IMG/VR virus record: IMGVR_UViG_3300033153_005324 | Location: 1 to 36,237 of that record | Source of the DNA: a virus | Reading direction: 5' to 3' (one strand) | Length of the DNA: 36,237 bases | In this document: piece after piece, positions 4,799-14,002 of the stretch | How positions within the stretch are numbered: position 1 is the first letter of the stretch | Layout: each line of letters opens with the position of its first letter | Position numbers and translations under genes: made by a program | The notes under the pieces: generated by a model | Database searches by the model: none | What the model was told of the DNA's origin: nothing | What the model saw: the letters and a program-made list of their open reading frames with translations, nothing else

Positions 4799-7700
4799 TT
4801 ACCGTGCTTTCCTTATCTTATTTCTCATCTGGGTTATCGTGCCTTTGCCATACTTGAACTTCGGGTTTTTATATATCCTGTTGTATAGCATAATATTTAA
4901 TCCCTTCTCTTGTTTTGGCGTTAGTTTGCCCTGAATATCATTGTCTCTATAAAACTGCACTTCGGCTTGGTTTCGATGAAACTCCCTAGAAAGTTTTTGA
5001 TAATATTGAGCGTCTATATCTTTGTCTTTGAGTGCCTTTTGAATGTACCTGTTAAACTCTGTTGTGTCTCTCTTGTTGACAATCGACTTGCCTGATCTCT
5101 CCAAAATATCTCTTGCTTTGTAGAGTTCTGCTTTCTCATGCACTTTACCTTTAACCCTTCTCTTAAAAGGTATCTTGTTAGCGTCCACCTCCTCGCCCTT
5201 GATGGCTTGTGTTGTTGAGGCGAATGTATTGGAAGCAAGTTTCCCAAGTCCTCCGCTTACAAATTCCATGATATGCTCTATGGTTTCAGGAGATACACTT
5301 ATTGCACCTTCTGTTTTTGCTGTTCCTCCTGTGAGTTCATTGAGTTTTTCTGCACTTTGTTTCAGTAGTGGGTTGACCGATTTAAAACTCTTGTGTGAGT
5401 CTGGCACATCGTCTGCTCCATATGCTTTAGGGTCTGGTCGTATCATCCCTCCAAAGAAGTTTTGATTAGTTTGTAATTCATAAGGTAACTTTCCTAGTGT
5501 TGGGGTGATTGTATGTACTGGGTCTGCTCCCACTCCAATAGGAGAAAAGGCGTTGACCGCTGCACCTAATGCTCTACTGACAACATCATGCTGTAGGTCG
5601 CCTGTGATCGCTTCACCTGCTATGTCACCAATGGTTTTAAGCATATTGTATCCGTAAGGAAGTGGTAGCTTGTAATATTCTCCGCTTCCATCGTCTTTCA
5701 TTACCACATAGTTTGTGTCTTTTATATATTGTGGTACTAATTTATAGTTCTCTTCATCTACGCTCATATTATATAAATGCAGACTAAGCCCTGTACCTGC
5801 TAATATAGCTGCCCCTGTTTGTGCTTTGCCACTTGTAGATAATGCCTTTGCCATTCTTGCTGTACCCTGCACAGAAGCGTTTGCAAACATATACGCCGTA
5901 TTAAGTACCGTTCCGAGTTCACCTTTTCTGTTGAAGTTCACTGTGAGGTTCTTTGCTATACTCGCCGCTTTCTTGTTTGTAAGACCTGCTTCTTTTGCCT
6001 GCTTATATACTACAAGCCTTATTCCGTTCTCGACTGCATTGTTTGTGCTGTCTATAAAGTCAAGGAAGCCTTTGGTTGCTTTTCTTATTGGACGCTTTCC
6101 TTCGTGCATTTCAATATCTTTAAAGAGTGCTTCTGATAAGTCTCCTATATCGGTGCTATCCATCCACCCTGTTTTACCGCCTTCACTTGCAAACTCTTTG
6201 TATAAATCCCCCCATTGACCTTTGCCTGTTTTTATCCCCTTAATTGAAGGGAATACATCGACTGCCATTTTTGCCCTGCTTGGTCTTGCTATTGAGGGGA
6301 CGTTCATCATCGCAGTCTGAATATCTCTCGTAAAGTTTGAGAAGATAAACTCTGGGTTATATGATGTACTCATCCCTGCTAAAAATCTTACTGCCTTGTG
6401 TGCATACTGTAACCCATACTTTAACTGAGAAGGTGCAAGGTTTTTAAATGCTCTTGCCAGGGCTTCATCATGTATTGTTATCTGCTTGATCTTCCCGTCT
6501 ATTTTGACGTGCATCACATTGTCTTTTAGTTTGTATGCAGGGTCAAGCTGAATAATATTTCCACTCTTGTCGTATCTGGGTGTGTATTTTAACCCTTGCA
6601 CTTCATATAGTGAGCTGTCTGGAAACTCCTCTATAAAATTAAGGAATGCTTTTCCGACTTTGTTTTTCTCTGACCTGACAAGGCTTTCTTGAAACTTGAT
6701 AATAGAGTGCATGGTCGGGCTTTCGACTGCTCTATGACTACCTTTTGCACGCTTAAACTCTTTGCCCTTGATGTCAAAGCCTTTTCCTGTGCTTGTCACA
6801 ACACTTCCGAACTCGTCACTCATATCTCTCATAAGTGGTGTATAGTGTTCGTATGTTCCTGCGATCATATCGATAAACTCGTCTGACTCCAAGCCCTCTT
6901 TTCTTAAAAGACTAAGCCGTGTCTTATTCATGGCATCCACATATTTTGCCATTTGTTGCATTTGTGGTGTGTCTAGCCTCACTAATATTGCTTCCGCTTC
7001 TGCGTTTGACATTCCTGAACCGTTTTCAATTCCGCTCACCTCAAACATTTTTGCATTACGCTCTGATGCGTGTCTTGCTTGTAGGTATTCATCGAGATCA
7101 TCTAAAGAGTTATCTGACTTAGAAATCTTTTTCATTAGAGGCTCGACTATCTTCTCTCTAAAATTGTTCATTCTTGTTTCTGCTCTACCGTGGAATAACT
7201 CTTCTGCCTGGTATGGGTTCATGCTGTCGGGTAAATCTGCGCCTGCTTTGACCTCTTGCATCTGTGCGACTCTGTTGAATTTGTCTTGTGCTATCCTTTG
7301 GGCTTTTTGAAACTTTGTTTCTGGTGGAAGTTGTCCTTTTGGAACATTTGCCACTCGTCCTGCTTTGTTATATAGTTTCCCTGCACCATATCCAAACGCT
7401 GCGCCACCCAGCGCACCGATTAAAGCCTTTTTTGGGTCAAAGGTTATGTTCCCTTCATCGTCTGTTTCAAGCCCTGCTCCTGAGCCTACTACTGCGCCAC
7501 CTGCTGTTGGGCTTGTGTAGAGTGCTTGTCCTTGTGTTGAAACCTTGCCTTTCATTTCTGGCGTTATGTTGAAGCTCCAAACCTCTTGACCGTTATCAAG
7601 TTTTTTGACCTCTACTTTTGAGCCGTACTTCTTGATGTATTTGTTCGTCCACTTTGGGAGTATTGAGTCATAAAAGGTTTTCATGCCTTCGCCGCCTACT

Positions 7701-10700
7701 TCTAGCCCATCTCCTTTATAATATCCACCATTATCTTTGATGATTTTCTGAGCCATTTCTTTTCCGATATTGTCTGCCAACTGTTCATCTGTTAGGTCAT
7801 AAATATCTTTCTCGCCTTGTTTTTTTGTATCAACAAGTATGTTCCATTTGTCACTCTTGTTCTTATATGCTTCCACACTATTTACTTGGTCTGATAATGA
7901 ATATCTCTGTGCCTGCTCTTTCCCCGCTACCCATGCAACACGGTCATAGTCTTTTTCTACTGCTTCGGCTATAATGTCTTTCATGGCTTTTTCTTGCCAT
8001 GTTTTTGAGTATGGTGCTTGGGGAACGCCTTTTACTCCACCAAGCTCATTAAGTTCTCTTATGTTTTTAGAAATATCTTGCATTTCTACATATAAAGAGT
8101 CCTCTTTTTTCAATAAGTTCTTATATGTAGCTTCTGTATCTATAGCATTGTCAATATCATTTATATGTTCTGTAAAAACAATCGTTCCGTCTTTTGCTTG
8201 TCTTGATTTTTGGATTTTATTTAAAGTGTCTCTGTCTAATGGTTGAGTAACAACATCTTTATACATTCTTACTTCTCTAAGTTCATTAATGTTGTCCGAC
8301 TCTTGTTTGCCCAACACTTCCATTTTCTGTGAATTTTCAAGGTTTTTATACCCACTCTTCCTACCTGCTTGATGCCAATCACTCTGTATCTCTTCCACTA
8401 GCAAAGTGTTTTTGCCGTCTATTTTGGTGTCTTGTTTTCTTGTGTGGTAGAGTACGTTTGGTTCGTCCCAATGGGCGGAGCGGTATGATAAGCCATCTTC
8501 TCCATTATTGATAGTGTTACGCTCTTTTTCTAGCCGACTGATTGTTTCTGAAAGTTCAACTGCTTTGTTGTTCTCTTTGGTTTGCCCTCGTCCTTCCATG
8601 TCGTCAAGCCAATTATATTCCGACTTAGGATTTTCTTTTAATTTCTTTAATTCACTTTTGAGAGATATTAACTCCTCTCCAATATCTTCTATTCTTTGTT
8701 TTTGTTTGTCTGCTAATGTCACCAACTCTTCACGGTAGTTTGTGCCTATGTCTTTGGTGGTGTAGTCTTTGAATTTTAATTTACTATCATAATAATCATA
8801 TCCATATAACTCATCTCCTATATGTAAAGCCCACTCTTCATCTTCTACAGTATTTTTACCATAAGCTTTTTTGATTGAGTTAAAGGCTTCATAATCATTT
8901 TCTAAAATAGTTACAAAATCATCTTTGCTATTTGCTTTATCGGCTATCTTTTTAACTTCTGGAATTTGATACGAAACCGCTTCTTTATTAAGAGGTAACG
9001 CTTCGTGTGTAACCCTTTCAAGTTTCGGTTGGCTGATCGCTTCAAGCAACTCATCTTTAGTGACAACATCTTTGCCCTCTAAAAACTCATCTACACCTGA
9101 CCACTTCATCTCATCGGCTTTAACATTTTTGAGTATGCCTTTGATTTGTTTTACAGAGGCACGTCTTGGCATTTTCTCAACTATAGTATCTTCTAGGACT
9201 GAGTAGAATGGTTTTGGAGGAGTTCCCCCACCTGCCGCTTTCATGGCTGCCTCTTCTATGTCGTCCATATATTTTATGACTATCTTTTTAACTTGATTTG
9301 ACGTGAGTGTTTTGTGTGCTAACTTTGCGCCAACTGCTCCGAGTAAGCCCTTCTCGATATTATATGTATATGTGCCGTCCTCGTTCTGCTCAAAGCCTGC
9401 TGTAGCTCCTAGTGTTTCGGGTCTAAGAAATATTCTATTAGCTTCTTTAATGTCCTCTTTTGAAACAGGAGGTGAAGTTTCCAAAGGTGTACTGTCGTCA
9501 ATACGCTTTAAATCATCTTCGCTTATACCTTTATATGCCTGTTCAACCGTTGGTGCTGTGTGTTTCTTCCCCAGCACTCTCATGCCTGCATTGATAGCGT
9601 CCTCGTCTGCTCCAAACTCTTTTTCGAGTTGCATTCGTTTTGCTTCTGCTCGTTGGAGTCCTGCTTCTCGTTGTGGGCTTCTTGTAATAACCTCATCTCT
9701 AGGCTTTACTACATCTGTATCGATCATGCCCGAAAGTTCATCCTCAAACTTCACAAGGTCTGTCTCTTTCATTCCGTTATCTACTGCCGACTTGACTACT
9801 TTTTCTTTGACTACTGCTTGGAACTCATCCATTTTTGCTGTTTCTTGTGGATTGAGTTGATCTGCATTTTTACCGAAGTAGCTTTGTGCTGCTCCATCTA
9901 CATCGCCTTTTGAAAGTTTGTTCCCAATTAGCTTTCTAACCACTCCGAATGTCGCCAGGTTCACACCAGTATCTATTGCAATATCTCTTAAAACATTATC
10001 CTGCCAGTCTGATTTTCCGCCGTGTTCAAGAAATGAAAGTGAAGCTTGCATAGCTGAGTCTGTTAAGAGTGCCGGGGTTAGTGACCTGATTGTACCTGCT
10101 GCGATACCACCTGCCATATAAGGTGCTACTGAACCACCTAACCATGCGCCTTGACCTGCCAAAGTTTCATCTTGTGACTGTTGAAACTCTCTAGCCATTG
10201 ATAAGTCTTGATGTTTGCTGTCGTCTGTTACTGTATGTAACACTTTATCTGCAAAGTTCCATAGTGCGTTGGTGAAGTTGTGCTGTTGGTCGCCCTCTTC
10301 TTTTTTAGGCTTAACTACGTTGCTATAGAAGTTTTCCATCACCATCATTTTCTGTTCATCGGCTAAAAGGTCAAACTCTTCATTTTTTACATTCTTTTGA
10401 AAGTAATCCAATGCACCGACTATTCTATTTTCAAGGTTCTGTGTTTTATAATGCTCTAAGTCTGTATTGAGTGCTTTGTCTGCATCTGTTATCTGTTTAG
10501 AGTAGAAGTCAAATACACCTTGATCTAGTGCTTGTTTATCTTCTGTTACCTGTATATTATGTTGAAGTTCTAGTGTTGAGCCCTCTTGTGCATCTGGGAA
10601 CAGGGTTGTGACTTCTCTTGCTTGTGTGTCTGCAAAAGTGGTTTGACTGCCTTCGCCAAACATATCTGTTACGGGTTTGCCTTGTGGCTGATACATTATC

Positions 10701-10876
10701 TCATCGAATGAACGTGTGTTCTCGCTTACATAGTTCTGCTTGATTGAGTCCTGTTTCTCTTGTGGTAAGGCTTTAAACTCATCATCTGCCATTTCAGCGT
10801 CAAAATAGTTGTTGGCTACTGTCTGCTGTGTTGCAAAGTCTTGTTGCCTAAACTCATCATCAAATATATCTTGCAT
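4799..10876 (-). CDS. giant polyvalent internal virion / ejection protein
   Basis: This 2025-residue protein has no signal peptide. A glycine-alanine hydrophobic segment lies at about 245-270. Around residues 800-1115 is a recognisable polyvalent-protein domain: HWDEPNV, then EEIQSDWHQAGRKSGY, a YDRVAWVAG..QAQRY segment, GDGLEVGGEGMKTFYD and a closing QGQALYT. Around 1500-1700 is a second conserved region with FSNFTRD and NFNRKGELG, of the type annotated as large polyvalent protein-associated (LPD) domains. Such proteins are packed in the capsid and injected with the DNA, carrying activities that protect or prepare the genome. Position after the capsid and nozzle genes and the podovirus-like virion agree. 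Enzyme activity cannot be assigned by sight. It occupies one sixth of the genome. Confidence 0.8.
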   Translation of the reverse strand: MQDIFDDEFRQQDFATQQTVANNYFDAEMADDEFKALPQEKQDSIKQNYVSENTRSFDEIMYQPQGKPVTDMFGEGSQTTFADTQAREVTTLFPDAQEGSTLELQHNIQVTEDKQALDQGVFDFYSKQITDADKALNTDLEHYKTQNLENRIVGALDYFQKNVKNEEFDLLADEQKMMVMENFYSNVVKPKKEEGDQQHNFTNALWNFADKVLHTVTDDSKHQDLSMAREFQQSQDETLAGQGAWLGGSVAPYMAGGIAAGTIRSLTPALLTDSAMQASLSFLEHGGKSDWQDNVLRDIAIDTGVNLATFGVVRKLIGNKLSKGDVDGAAQSYFGKNADQLNPQETAKMDEFQAVVKEKVVKSAVDNGMKETDLVKFEDELSGMIDTDVVKPRDEVITRSPQREAGLQRAEAKRMQLEKEFGADEDAINAGMRVLGKKHTAPTVEQAYKGISEDDLKRIDDSTPLETSPPVSKEDIKEANRIFLRPETLGATAGFEQNEDGTYTYNIEKGLLGAVGAKLAHKTLTSNQVKKIVIKYMDDIEEAAMKAAGGGTPPKPFYSVLEDTIVEKMPRRASVKQIKGILKNVKADEMKWSGVDEFLEGKDVVTKDELLEAISQPKLERVTHEALPLNKEAVSYQIPEVKKIADKANSKDDFVTILENDYEAFNSIKKAYGKNTVEDEEWALHIGDELYGYDYYDSKLKFKDYTTKDIGTNYREELVTLADKQKQRIEDIGEELISLKSELKKLKENPKSEYNWLDDMEGRGQTKENNKAVELSETISRLEKERNTINNGEDGLSYRSAHWDEPNVLYHTRKQDTKIDGKNTLLVEEIQSDWHQAGRKSGYKNLENSQKMEVLGKQESDNINELREVRMYKDVVTQPLDRDTLNKIQKSRQAKDGTIVFTEHINDIDNAIDTEATYKNLLKKEDSLYVEMQDISKNIRELNELGGVKGVPQAPYSKTWQEKAMKDIIAEAVEKDYDRVAWVAGKEQAQRYSLSDQVNSVEAYKNKSDKWNILVDTKKQGEKDIYDLTDEQLADNIGKEMAQKIIKDNGGYYKGDGLEVGGEGMKTFYDSILPKWTNKYIKKYGSKVEVKKLDNGQEVWSFNITPEMKGKVSTQGQALYTSPTAGGAVVGSGAGLETDDEGNITFDPKKALIGALGGAAFGYGAGKLYNKAGRVANVPKGQLPPETKFQKAQRIAQDKFNRVAQMQEVKAGADLPDSMNPYQAEELFHGRAETRMNNFREKIVEPLMKKISKSDNSLDDLDEYLQARHASERNAKMFEVSGIENGSGMSNAEAEAILVRLDTPQMQQMAKYVDAMNKTRLSLLRKEGLESDEFIDMIAGTYEHYTPLMRDMSDEFGSVVTSTGKGFDIKGKEFKRAKGSHRAVESPTMHSIIKFQESLVRSEKNKVGKAFLNFIEEFPDSSLYEVQGLKYTPRYDKSGNIIQLDPAYKLKDNVMHVKIDGKIKQITIHDEALARAFKNLAPSQLKYGLQYAHKAVRFLAGMSTSYNPEFIFSNFTRDIQTAMMNVPSIARPSRAKMAVDVFPSIKGIKTGKGQWGDLYKEFASEGGKTGWMDSTDIGDLSEALFKDIEMHEGKRPIRKATKGFLDFIDSTNNAVENGIRLVVYKQAKEAGLTNKKAASIAKNLTVNFNRKGELGTVLNTAYMFANASVQGTARMAKALSTSGKAQTGAAILAGTGLSLHLYNMSVDEENYKLVPQYIKDTNYVVMKDDGSGEYYKLPLPYGYNMLKTIGDIAGEAITGDLQHDVVSRALGAAVNAFSPIGVGADPVHTITPTLGKLPYELQTNQNFFGGMIRPDPKAYGADDVPDSHKSFKSVNPLLKQSAEKLNELTGGTAKTEGAISVSPETIEHIMEFVSGGLGKLASNTFASTTQAIKGEEVDANKIPFKRRVKGKVHEKAELYKARDILERSGKSIVNKRDTTEFNRYIQKALKDKDIDAQYYQKLSREFHRNQAEVQFYRDNDIQGKLTPKQEKGLNIMLYNRIYKNPKFKYGKGTITQMRNKIRKAR

Positions 10877-10890
10877 TTAAGCTCCTTAAC

Positions 10891-11637
10891 TTATTGGTAA
10901 TCTTTCCATGTTTTTTTCTTTGTTGCCGCTTCTTCTGCTACAGGTTCTTCTGTTATTGTACCGTCCCCTGCTTGAGTGTCTAGCCACTTGTTCGCGTACT
11001 CATCACCTTTTTTCTCTTGTAAGAACTTATATTTCTTTTCAAGTTGTGACGGTGCGCCTGTTTTGGTGGTTGTGGTGTTACACATTTTACTACCCGGGTT
11101 CTTTCTACAAAAGAGAGTATTTGTGATGTCGCTTGTTTGCCCTTTTCTGTATTTTGGAAGGAATACCCCGTCTACCTCATCATAACCTGCTTCACTTCTA
11201 CCTGTGGCTTTATCAAACAAGCCTCTTGATTTCTGGTTAAGTACACCTCTTCTGCCTATCATAGAATTATAATTAGCCATTTTCTTTTGAAAGATTTGGT
11301 TTTTCTGTTCGTTCTCGGATGCCTTATCTCTTGCCCCTGTAATCATTTCCGCAGCACCATAAGCAAGTCTAGCGGTGTTGTCGTCTATCTTGCCACCTTG
11401 TGCAGTCAAGCCCTTCAAGAGCATCCCTGCCATGTCATTAGGAGAAGCACTCATAAAGTCATTCTTTGCCTGGAAGAGCACGTTGTTTTCTGCATCTAAC
11501 AACTGCCCCTCTTGCCCTAGTTTTTGCCCTATTGTAAAGAGTTCGTTTGTAGCTTCCTCTTCCTGTTTTTGCTGATAGTCATCTATCCACTTACCACCCA
11601 CATGTGCTCCCGCTCTTAGTCCTGCTGCAAATCCCAT
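10891..11637 (-). CDS. putative internal virion protein
   Basis: This 248-residue protein has a glycine-alanine N-terminus (GFAAGLRAGAHVGGKW), a long charged helical middle and a C-terminal tail rich in threonine, lysine and glutamate. It lies between two probable ejection proteins in a block spaced by about 12-15 bases, which suggests a three-component ejection apparatus like those of other podoviruses. No domain was recognised; the assignment rests on composition and context. Confidence 0.6.
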   Translation of the reverse strand: MGFAAGLRAGAHVGGKWIDDYQQKQEEEATNELFTIGQKLGQEGQLLDAENNVLFQAKNDFMSASPNDMAGMLLKGLTAQGGKIDDNTARLAYGAAEMITGARDKASENEQKNQIFQKKMANYNSMIGRRGVLNQKSRGLFDKATGRSEAGYDEVDGVFLPKYRKGQTSDITNTLFCRKNPGSKMCNTTTTKTGAPSQLEKKYKFLQEKKGDEYANKWLDTQAGDGTITEEPVAEEAATKKKTWKDYQ

Positions 11638-11649
11638 ACTATATCCTTA

Positions 11650-12954
11650 TTACCATAATTTCGTAGCAGAGCCAAGCATTCCCAGCCCTCCGCCGAGCAT
11701 TTCGCCACCTTTTGCATTTGAAGCCGTATTAGCTCTTTGCATTGTAGAGTTGTAAGCATTCTGGTTTTGCCCTAATCCAAGGGCTGTGCTTCCTGCCATT
11801 TGACCGATGTTCCCATATCCTGTTCCCGCTTGTCCAAGATAGTTAGCTGCCTGACCTGACATACCTCTCCCGAGTTGAGCGTATCCCATAAGGTTTGCTA
11901 TTCTCTGCTGATTGTTATTGATCTCGTTCTGTAGATTTTGACCGCCTACTGCCATGCCTGTTGAGTATTGCTGTCCGAGTTGTCCTACGTTTCTTCCGTA
12001 GTTACCCATGATGTTGCCTTGTTGTGCGCCATAGATGTTTCCAATATTCCCTGTTCTTGCGCCGTAAAGCCCTGTGTTCATTCCTGACTCTGCACCATAT
12101 GTTGAGCCAAGTGATTGTGCCGTGTTGCCAAAGAGGGAATTAGCGTTTCCTACACCTGCACCAAAGAGGTTGCCAAGGTTTGACGTTTCTGCTCCGTAAA
12201 GTCTATCCTCCCCTGCAAGTTGTTGCCCTCTTGTAATATCACTTCTATTGATTGCACCTTCATGGGCACTTACTCCTGCTTGAGCGCCTGCTCTCATTCT
12301 ATCCTGAGATAAGTCACCCATGGCTTTTGCACCTACTCCAGAGCTTGACATTCCTCTTCTTGCTAATGAAGATTGAAGATCATCGCTTGCTTCTCCAAAA
12401 CCTGTGTCGAGTCCTGCATAGTGTTGCCCTTTGTATCTTGCGTGGGTGTCTTTGTCTGTTGTTCCCATTTTGCCGAGTAGGTTTCTTGATCTTTGATCGT
12501 ACCCACCAAATGCACCTGAAAGACCTTGATTGTATTTATCATAAGCACCTTGTAGGCTTTGTCCGTACTGTCCGAGTGCACCCTGTAGCCCTTGACCATA
12601 TCTGCCTGTAGAGCCTTGCATTTGGTTTGCATAGTCGCCGTAAGCGTTGCCGAGTCCTTGGCTATACATTCCGAGTGATTGGTTCATAAGGTCGTTTGTT
12701 GTGCCTATGAGTCCGCCTGTGTTCTGGTTGTATTGGTTTGTGAGTTGGTTTGCAAGTCCACCGTATTGACCTAGCGCCGCCGTGTTCATTTCGTTTCCGA
12801 GGATGGTTGCTTCTAAGAGGTTAGCGTTTGGGTCTCTGTTGTAGACTTCTCCACCTCCCATACTAACACCTTTCCCAGAACTTGGCTGTGATGTTGGTCT
12901 GCCTTCTGGTCGTTGATATGTACTGCCATTGATTAAGGATTGTGGAGTAATCAT
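11650..12954 (-). CDS. glycine-glutamine-rich repeat protein, putative ejection protein
   Basis: This 434-residue protein is rich in Gly, Gln, Asn, Ser and Ala. It contains six tandem 11-residue repeats at 96-161 (units such as RYGQGLQGALG and QYGQSLQGAYD) and eight more 11-residue units of another type at 251-338 (such as GLYGARTGNIG and NIYGAQQGNIM). Hendecad periodicity fits long helical assemblies able to line a channel. It sits directly upstream of the 248- and 2025-residue ejection proteins. Start ATG overlaps the upstream stop as TAATG. No catalytic motif. It may form part of the trans-envelope conduit; this is inference. Confidence 0.65.
   Translation of the reverse strand: MITPQSLINGSTYQRPEGRPTSQPSSGKGVSMGGGEVYNRDPNANLLEATILGNEMNTAALGQYGGLANQLTNQYNQNTGGLIGTTNDLMNQSLGMYSQGLGNAYGDYANQMQGSTGRYGQGLQGALGQYGQSLQGAYDKYNQGLSGAFGGYDQRSRNLLGKMGTTDKDTHARYKGQHYAGLDTGFGEASDDLQSSLARRGMSSSGVGAKAMGDLSQDRMRAGAQAGVSAHEGAINRSDITRGQQLAGEDRLYGAETSNLGNLFGAGVGNANSLFGNTAQSLGSTYGAESGMNTGLYGARTGNIGNIYGAQQGNIMGNYGRNVGQLGQQYSTGMAVGGQNLQNEINNNQQRIANLMGYAQLGRGMSGQAANYLGQAGTGYGNIGQMAGSTALGLGQNQNAYNSTMQRANTASNAKGGEMLGGGLGMLGSATKLW
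11941..12204 (-). repeat. eight 33-bp units encoding 11-residue repeats
   Basis: Residues 251-338 of the glycine-rich protein divide into eight 11-residue units with a (Y/F)G at positions 3-4 and often GN near positions 8-9. At DNA level the units have diverged, so the array is old and kept by selection on protein rather than by recent slippage. Confidence 0.7.
12472..12669 (-). repeat. six 33-bp units encoding 11-residue repeats
   Basis: Residues 96-161 divide into six 11-residue units with the pattern xYxQxLxGAxG. The best are RYGQGLQGALG, QYGQSLQGAYD and KYNQGLSGAFG. Parts of the DNA units are similar enough to suggest descent from tandem duplication. Confidence 0.75.
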
Positions 12955-13316
12955 TACTTTCTCCTTGTTCCGAGTGAGCCTGCCATTCCTTGAGTAGGGT
13001 TGAACAGTTGTGATTGTTGTTGTGATTGAGGTCGTGGTCTTGGTTGAGTAGGTTGTGGTTGACCGCCTTGACCTTTGCCACCCATTTGTGGTTGTGGTGT
13101 GCGATAGCCTGTTTCTCTTGTAGCACCGCGTGGGATCATCCCTGTTTCTACTGGACGATAAGAGTCTTGCCAGTCTTGATATTGTGCTTGACTTCTATCT
13201 TCTGCTTGTTGAGCAATATCTATTCCGCTTTGCATCATAGTATTTTGTGTTTCAAGTAATTGTAGTTCTTGTTGAGAGAGGTCTCTTTCGTAGTTTTTAA
13301 CGCCCTTCTTACTCAT
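12954..13316 (-). CDS. small Gln/Pro-rich virion-associated protein
   Basis: I choose the ATG at 13316, two codons into the longest frame, because AAAGGA abuts the first ATG but lies 6 bases from the second. The product has about 120 residues: a helical, glutamine-rich N-terminal half (QQELQLLETQNTMMQSGIDI) and a disordered Pro-Gln-Arg half. It is the first gene of the ejection-protein operon, about 60 bases after the TGCTATAAT promoter at 13380. Its stop overlaps the next start. It may be a small head or ejection accessory protein; no family known. Confidence 0.6.
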   Translation of the reverse strand: MSKKGVKNYERDLSQQELQLLETQNTMMQSGIDIAQQAEDRSQAQYQDWQDSYRPVETGMIPRGATRETGYRTPQPQMGGKGQGGQPQPTQPRPRPQSQQQSQLFNPTQGMAGSLGTRRK

Positions 13317-13379
13317 CTTCATTCCTTTAGGTTGATGTGAAGCAGTGAGTCCCGAAAGGTTATTCTAGCTATTTTAAGT

Positions 13380-13388
13380 ATTATAGCA
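13380..13388 (-). promoter_or_regulatory. leftward TGCTATAAT promoter at the origin region
   Basis: Read leftwards the sequence is TATGCTATAATAC, with the extended -10 TGCTATAAT; an ACTTGT 17 bases upstream is a weak -35. The first DnaA-like box begins 28 bases beyond it, so DnaA binding could influence this promoter. It would drive the ejection-protein genes leftwards. Confidence 0.65.
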
Positions 13389-13415
13389 TATTTATTAAGT
13401 GAACAAGTAAATTCT

Positions 13416-13554
13416 TTATTCACTTATTCACATAGTTATTCACATCAAATTGAGTTATTCACATAGTATAGAGTAGTTTTGGTGGATTTTACACAAGTTA
13501 TTCACACATAAGCAAGTTACTCACATCTTATTCACATAATAAAAGTTATTCACG
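13416..13554 (+). other. DnaA-box cluster, putative replication origin
   Basis: Eight 9-base boxes lie in one direction: TTATTCACT at 13416; TTATTCACA at 13424, 13436, 13455, 13498 and 13528; TTACTCACA at 13517; TTATTCACG at 13546. TTATTCACA fits the bacterial DnaA-box consensus TTATnCACA. An AT-rich stretch (about 13366-13415) adjoins the array and could be the unwinding region. The region (13317-13644) holds no gene apart from flanking promoters and separates leftward from rightward genes. A plasmid-style iteron array bound by a phage initiator is the alternative reading. Confidence 0.7.
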
Positions 13555-13584
13555 TTGACACCTTTCGCACCTTTTAGATATGCT
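13555..13584 (+). promoter_or_regulatory. rightward promoter with perfect TTGACA
   Basis: TTGACA (13555-13560) is followed after 18 bases by TATGCT (13579-13584), a serviceable sigma-70 promoter for the three plus-strand genes from 13645. It starts one base after the last DnaA box. A second possible -10, TATACT, lies at 13614-13619 without a good -35. Confidence 0.45.
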
Positions 13585-13644
13585 TACGCAAACCTTCTGT
13601 TAAGAAAAGAGTATATACTTCGCTGAGAGGGTAAAAGGGTTTAC

Positions 13645-13890
13645 ATGGATATGATTAATGGATTTAGAATTATTAGTGATGAGAATTTTACAAAGATCGA
13701 CGGAACCAAAAAAGTAAAGAAAACATGGAGAGAGCGATTTGTATGGAGATTTTGGGAGGAGTATAAGGAGGTACCAAACGTTGTGCCTAGAAAGGATGTT
13801 GTTCTGTGTAATGAATACCAAGCAATTATTTGCCACCCCTCCATGAAGAGTGCAATATTAGAGGAGGCGCAGTCATGGAAGCATTTTTAA
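13645..13890 (+). CDS. hypothetical small protein of plus-strand cassette
   Basis: This 81-residue protein starts after a GGGTAAAAGGG purine run. It is basic and tryptophan-rich in the middle (KKTWRERFVWRFWEEY). It ends in a segment, NEYQAIICHPSMKSAI, like that of short phage proteins whose C-terminus reads 'ICHP..' before a helix. No function is known. It is the first gene of an isolated rightward cassette next to the DnaA-box array, so a role in early takeover or replication is conceivable. Confidence 0.6.
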   Translation: MDMINGFRIISDENFTKIDGTKKVKKTWRERFVWRFWEEYKEVPNVVPRKDVVLCNEYQAIICHPSMKSAILEEAQSWKHF

Positions 13891-13988
13891 CCCTCTTAGG
13901 ATTATCAATCGCTGTGATTATCTCACCTCAATTAACTTTGATAGGGATATTCTTGTTTTATATAATGGCTGTTGCTTTACAAAATTAA
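13875..13988 (+). CDS. 37-residue membrane peptide
   Basis: An ATG at 13875, preceded by GAGGAGG 7 bases upstream, opens a 37-residue frame that is nearly all hydrophobic (two short helices around a central SPQL, ending MAVALQN). It overlaps the 3' end of the preceding gene by 16 bases in another frame. The strong ribosome site and placement between two rightward genes support it. A membrane-targeted accessory role is likely but undefined. Confidence 0.55.
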   Translation: MEAFLTLLGLSIAVIISPQLTLIGIFLFYIMAVALQN

Positions 13989-14002
13989 CAAAAGGAAAAG
14001 AA

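Noticed and set aside
9303-9860. 185-codon open frame on the plus strand within the giant ejection gene
   Set aside because: It is antisense to a certain gene, has a Ser/Phe/Leu-rich shadow composition, no ribosome site and no family; long antisense frames arise from codon bias.
12252-12611. 119-codon plus-strand frame opposite the repeat protein
   Set aside because: Leu/His-rich shadow of the Gly/Gln repeats; no ribosome site and no promoter.
13416-13554. Possible CRISPR-like repeat array
   Set aside because: Units are 9 bases with uneven spacing of 8-43 bases; they fit DnaA boxes or iterons, not CRISPR repeats, and no cas gene is present.
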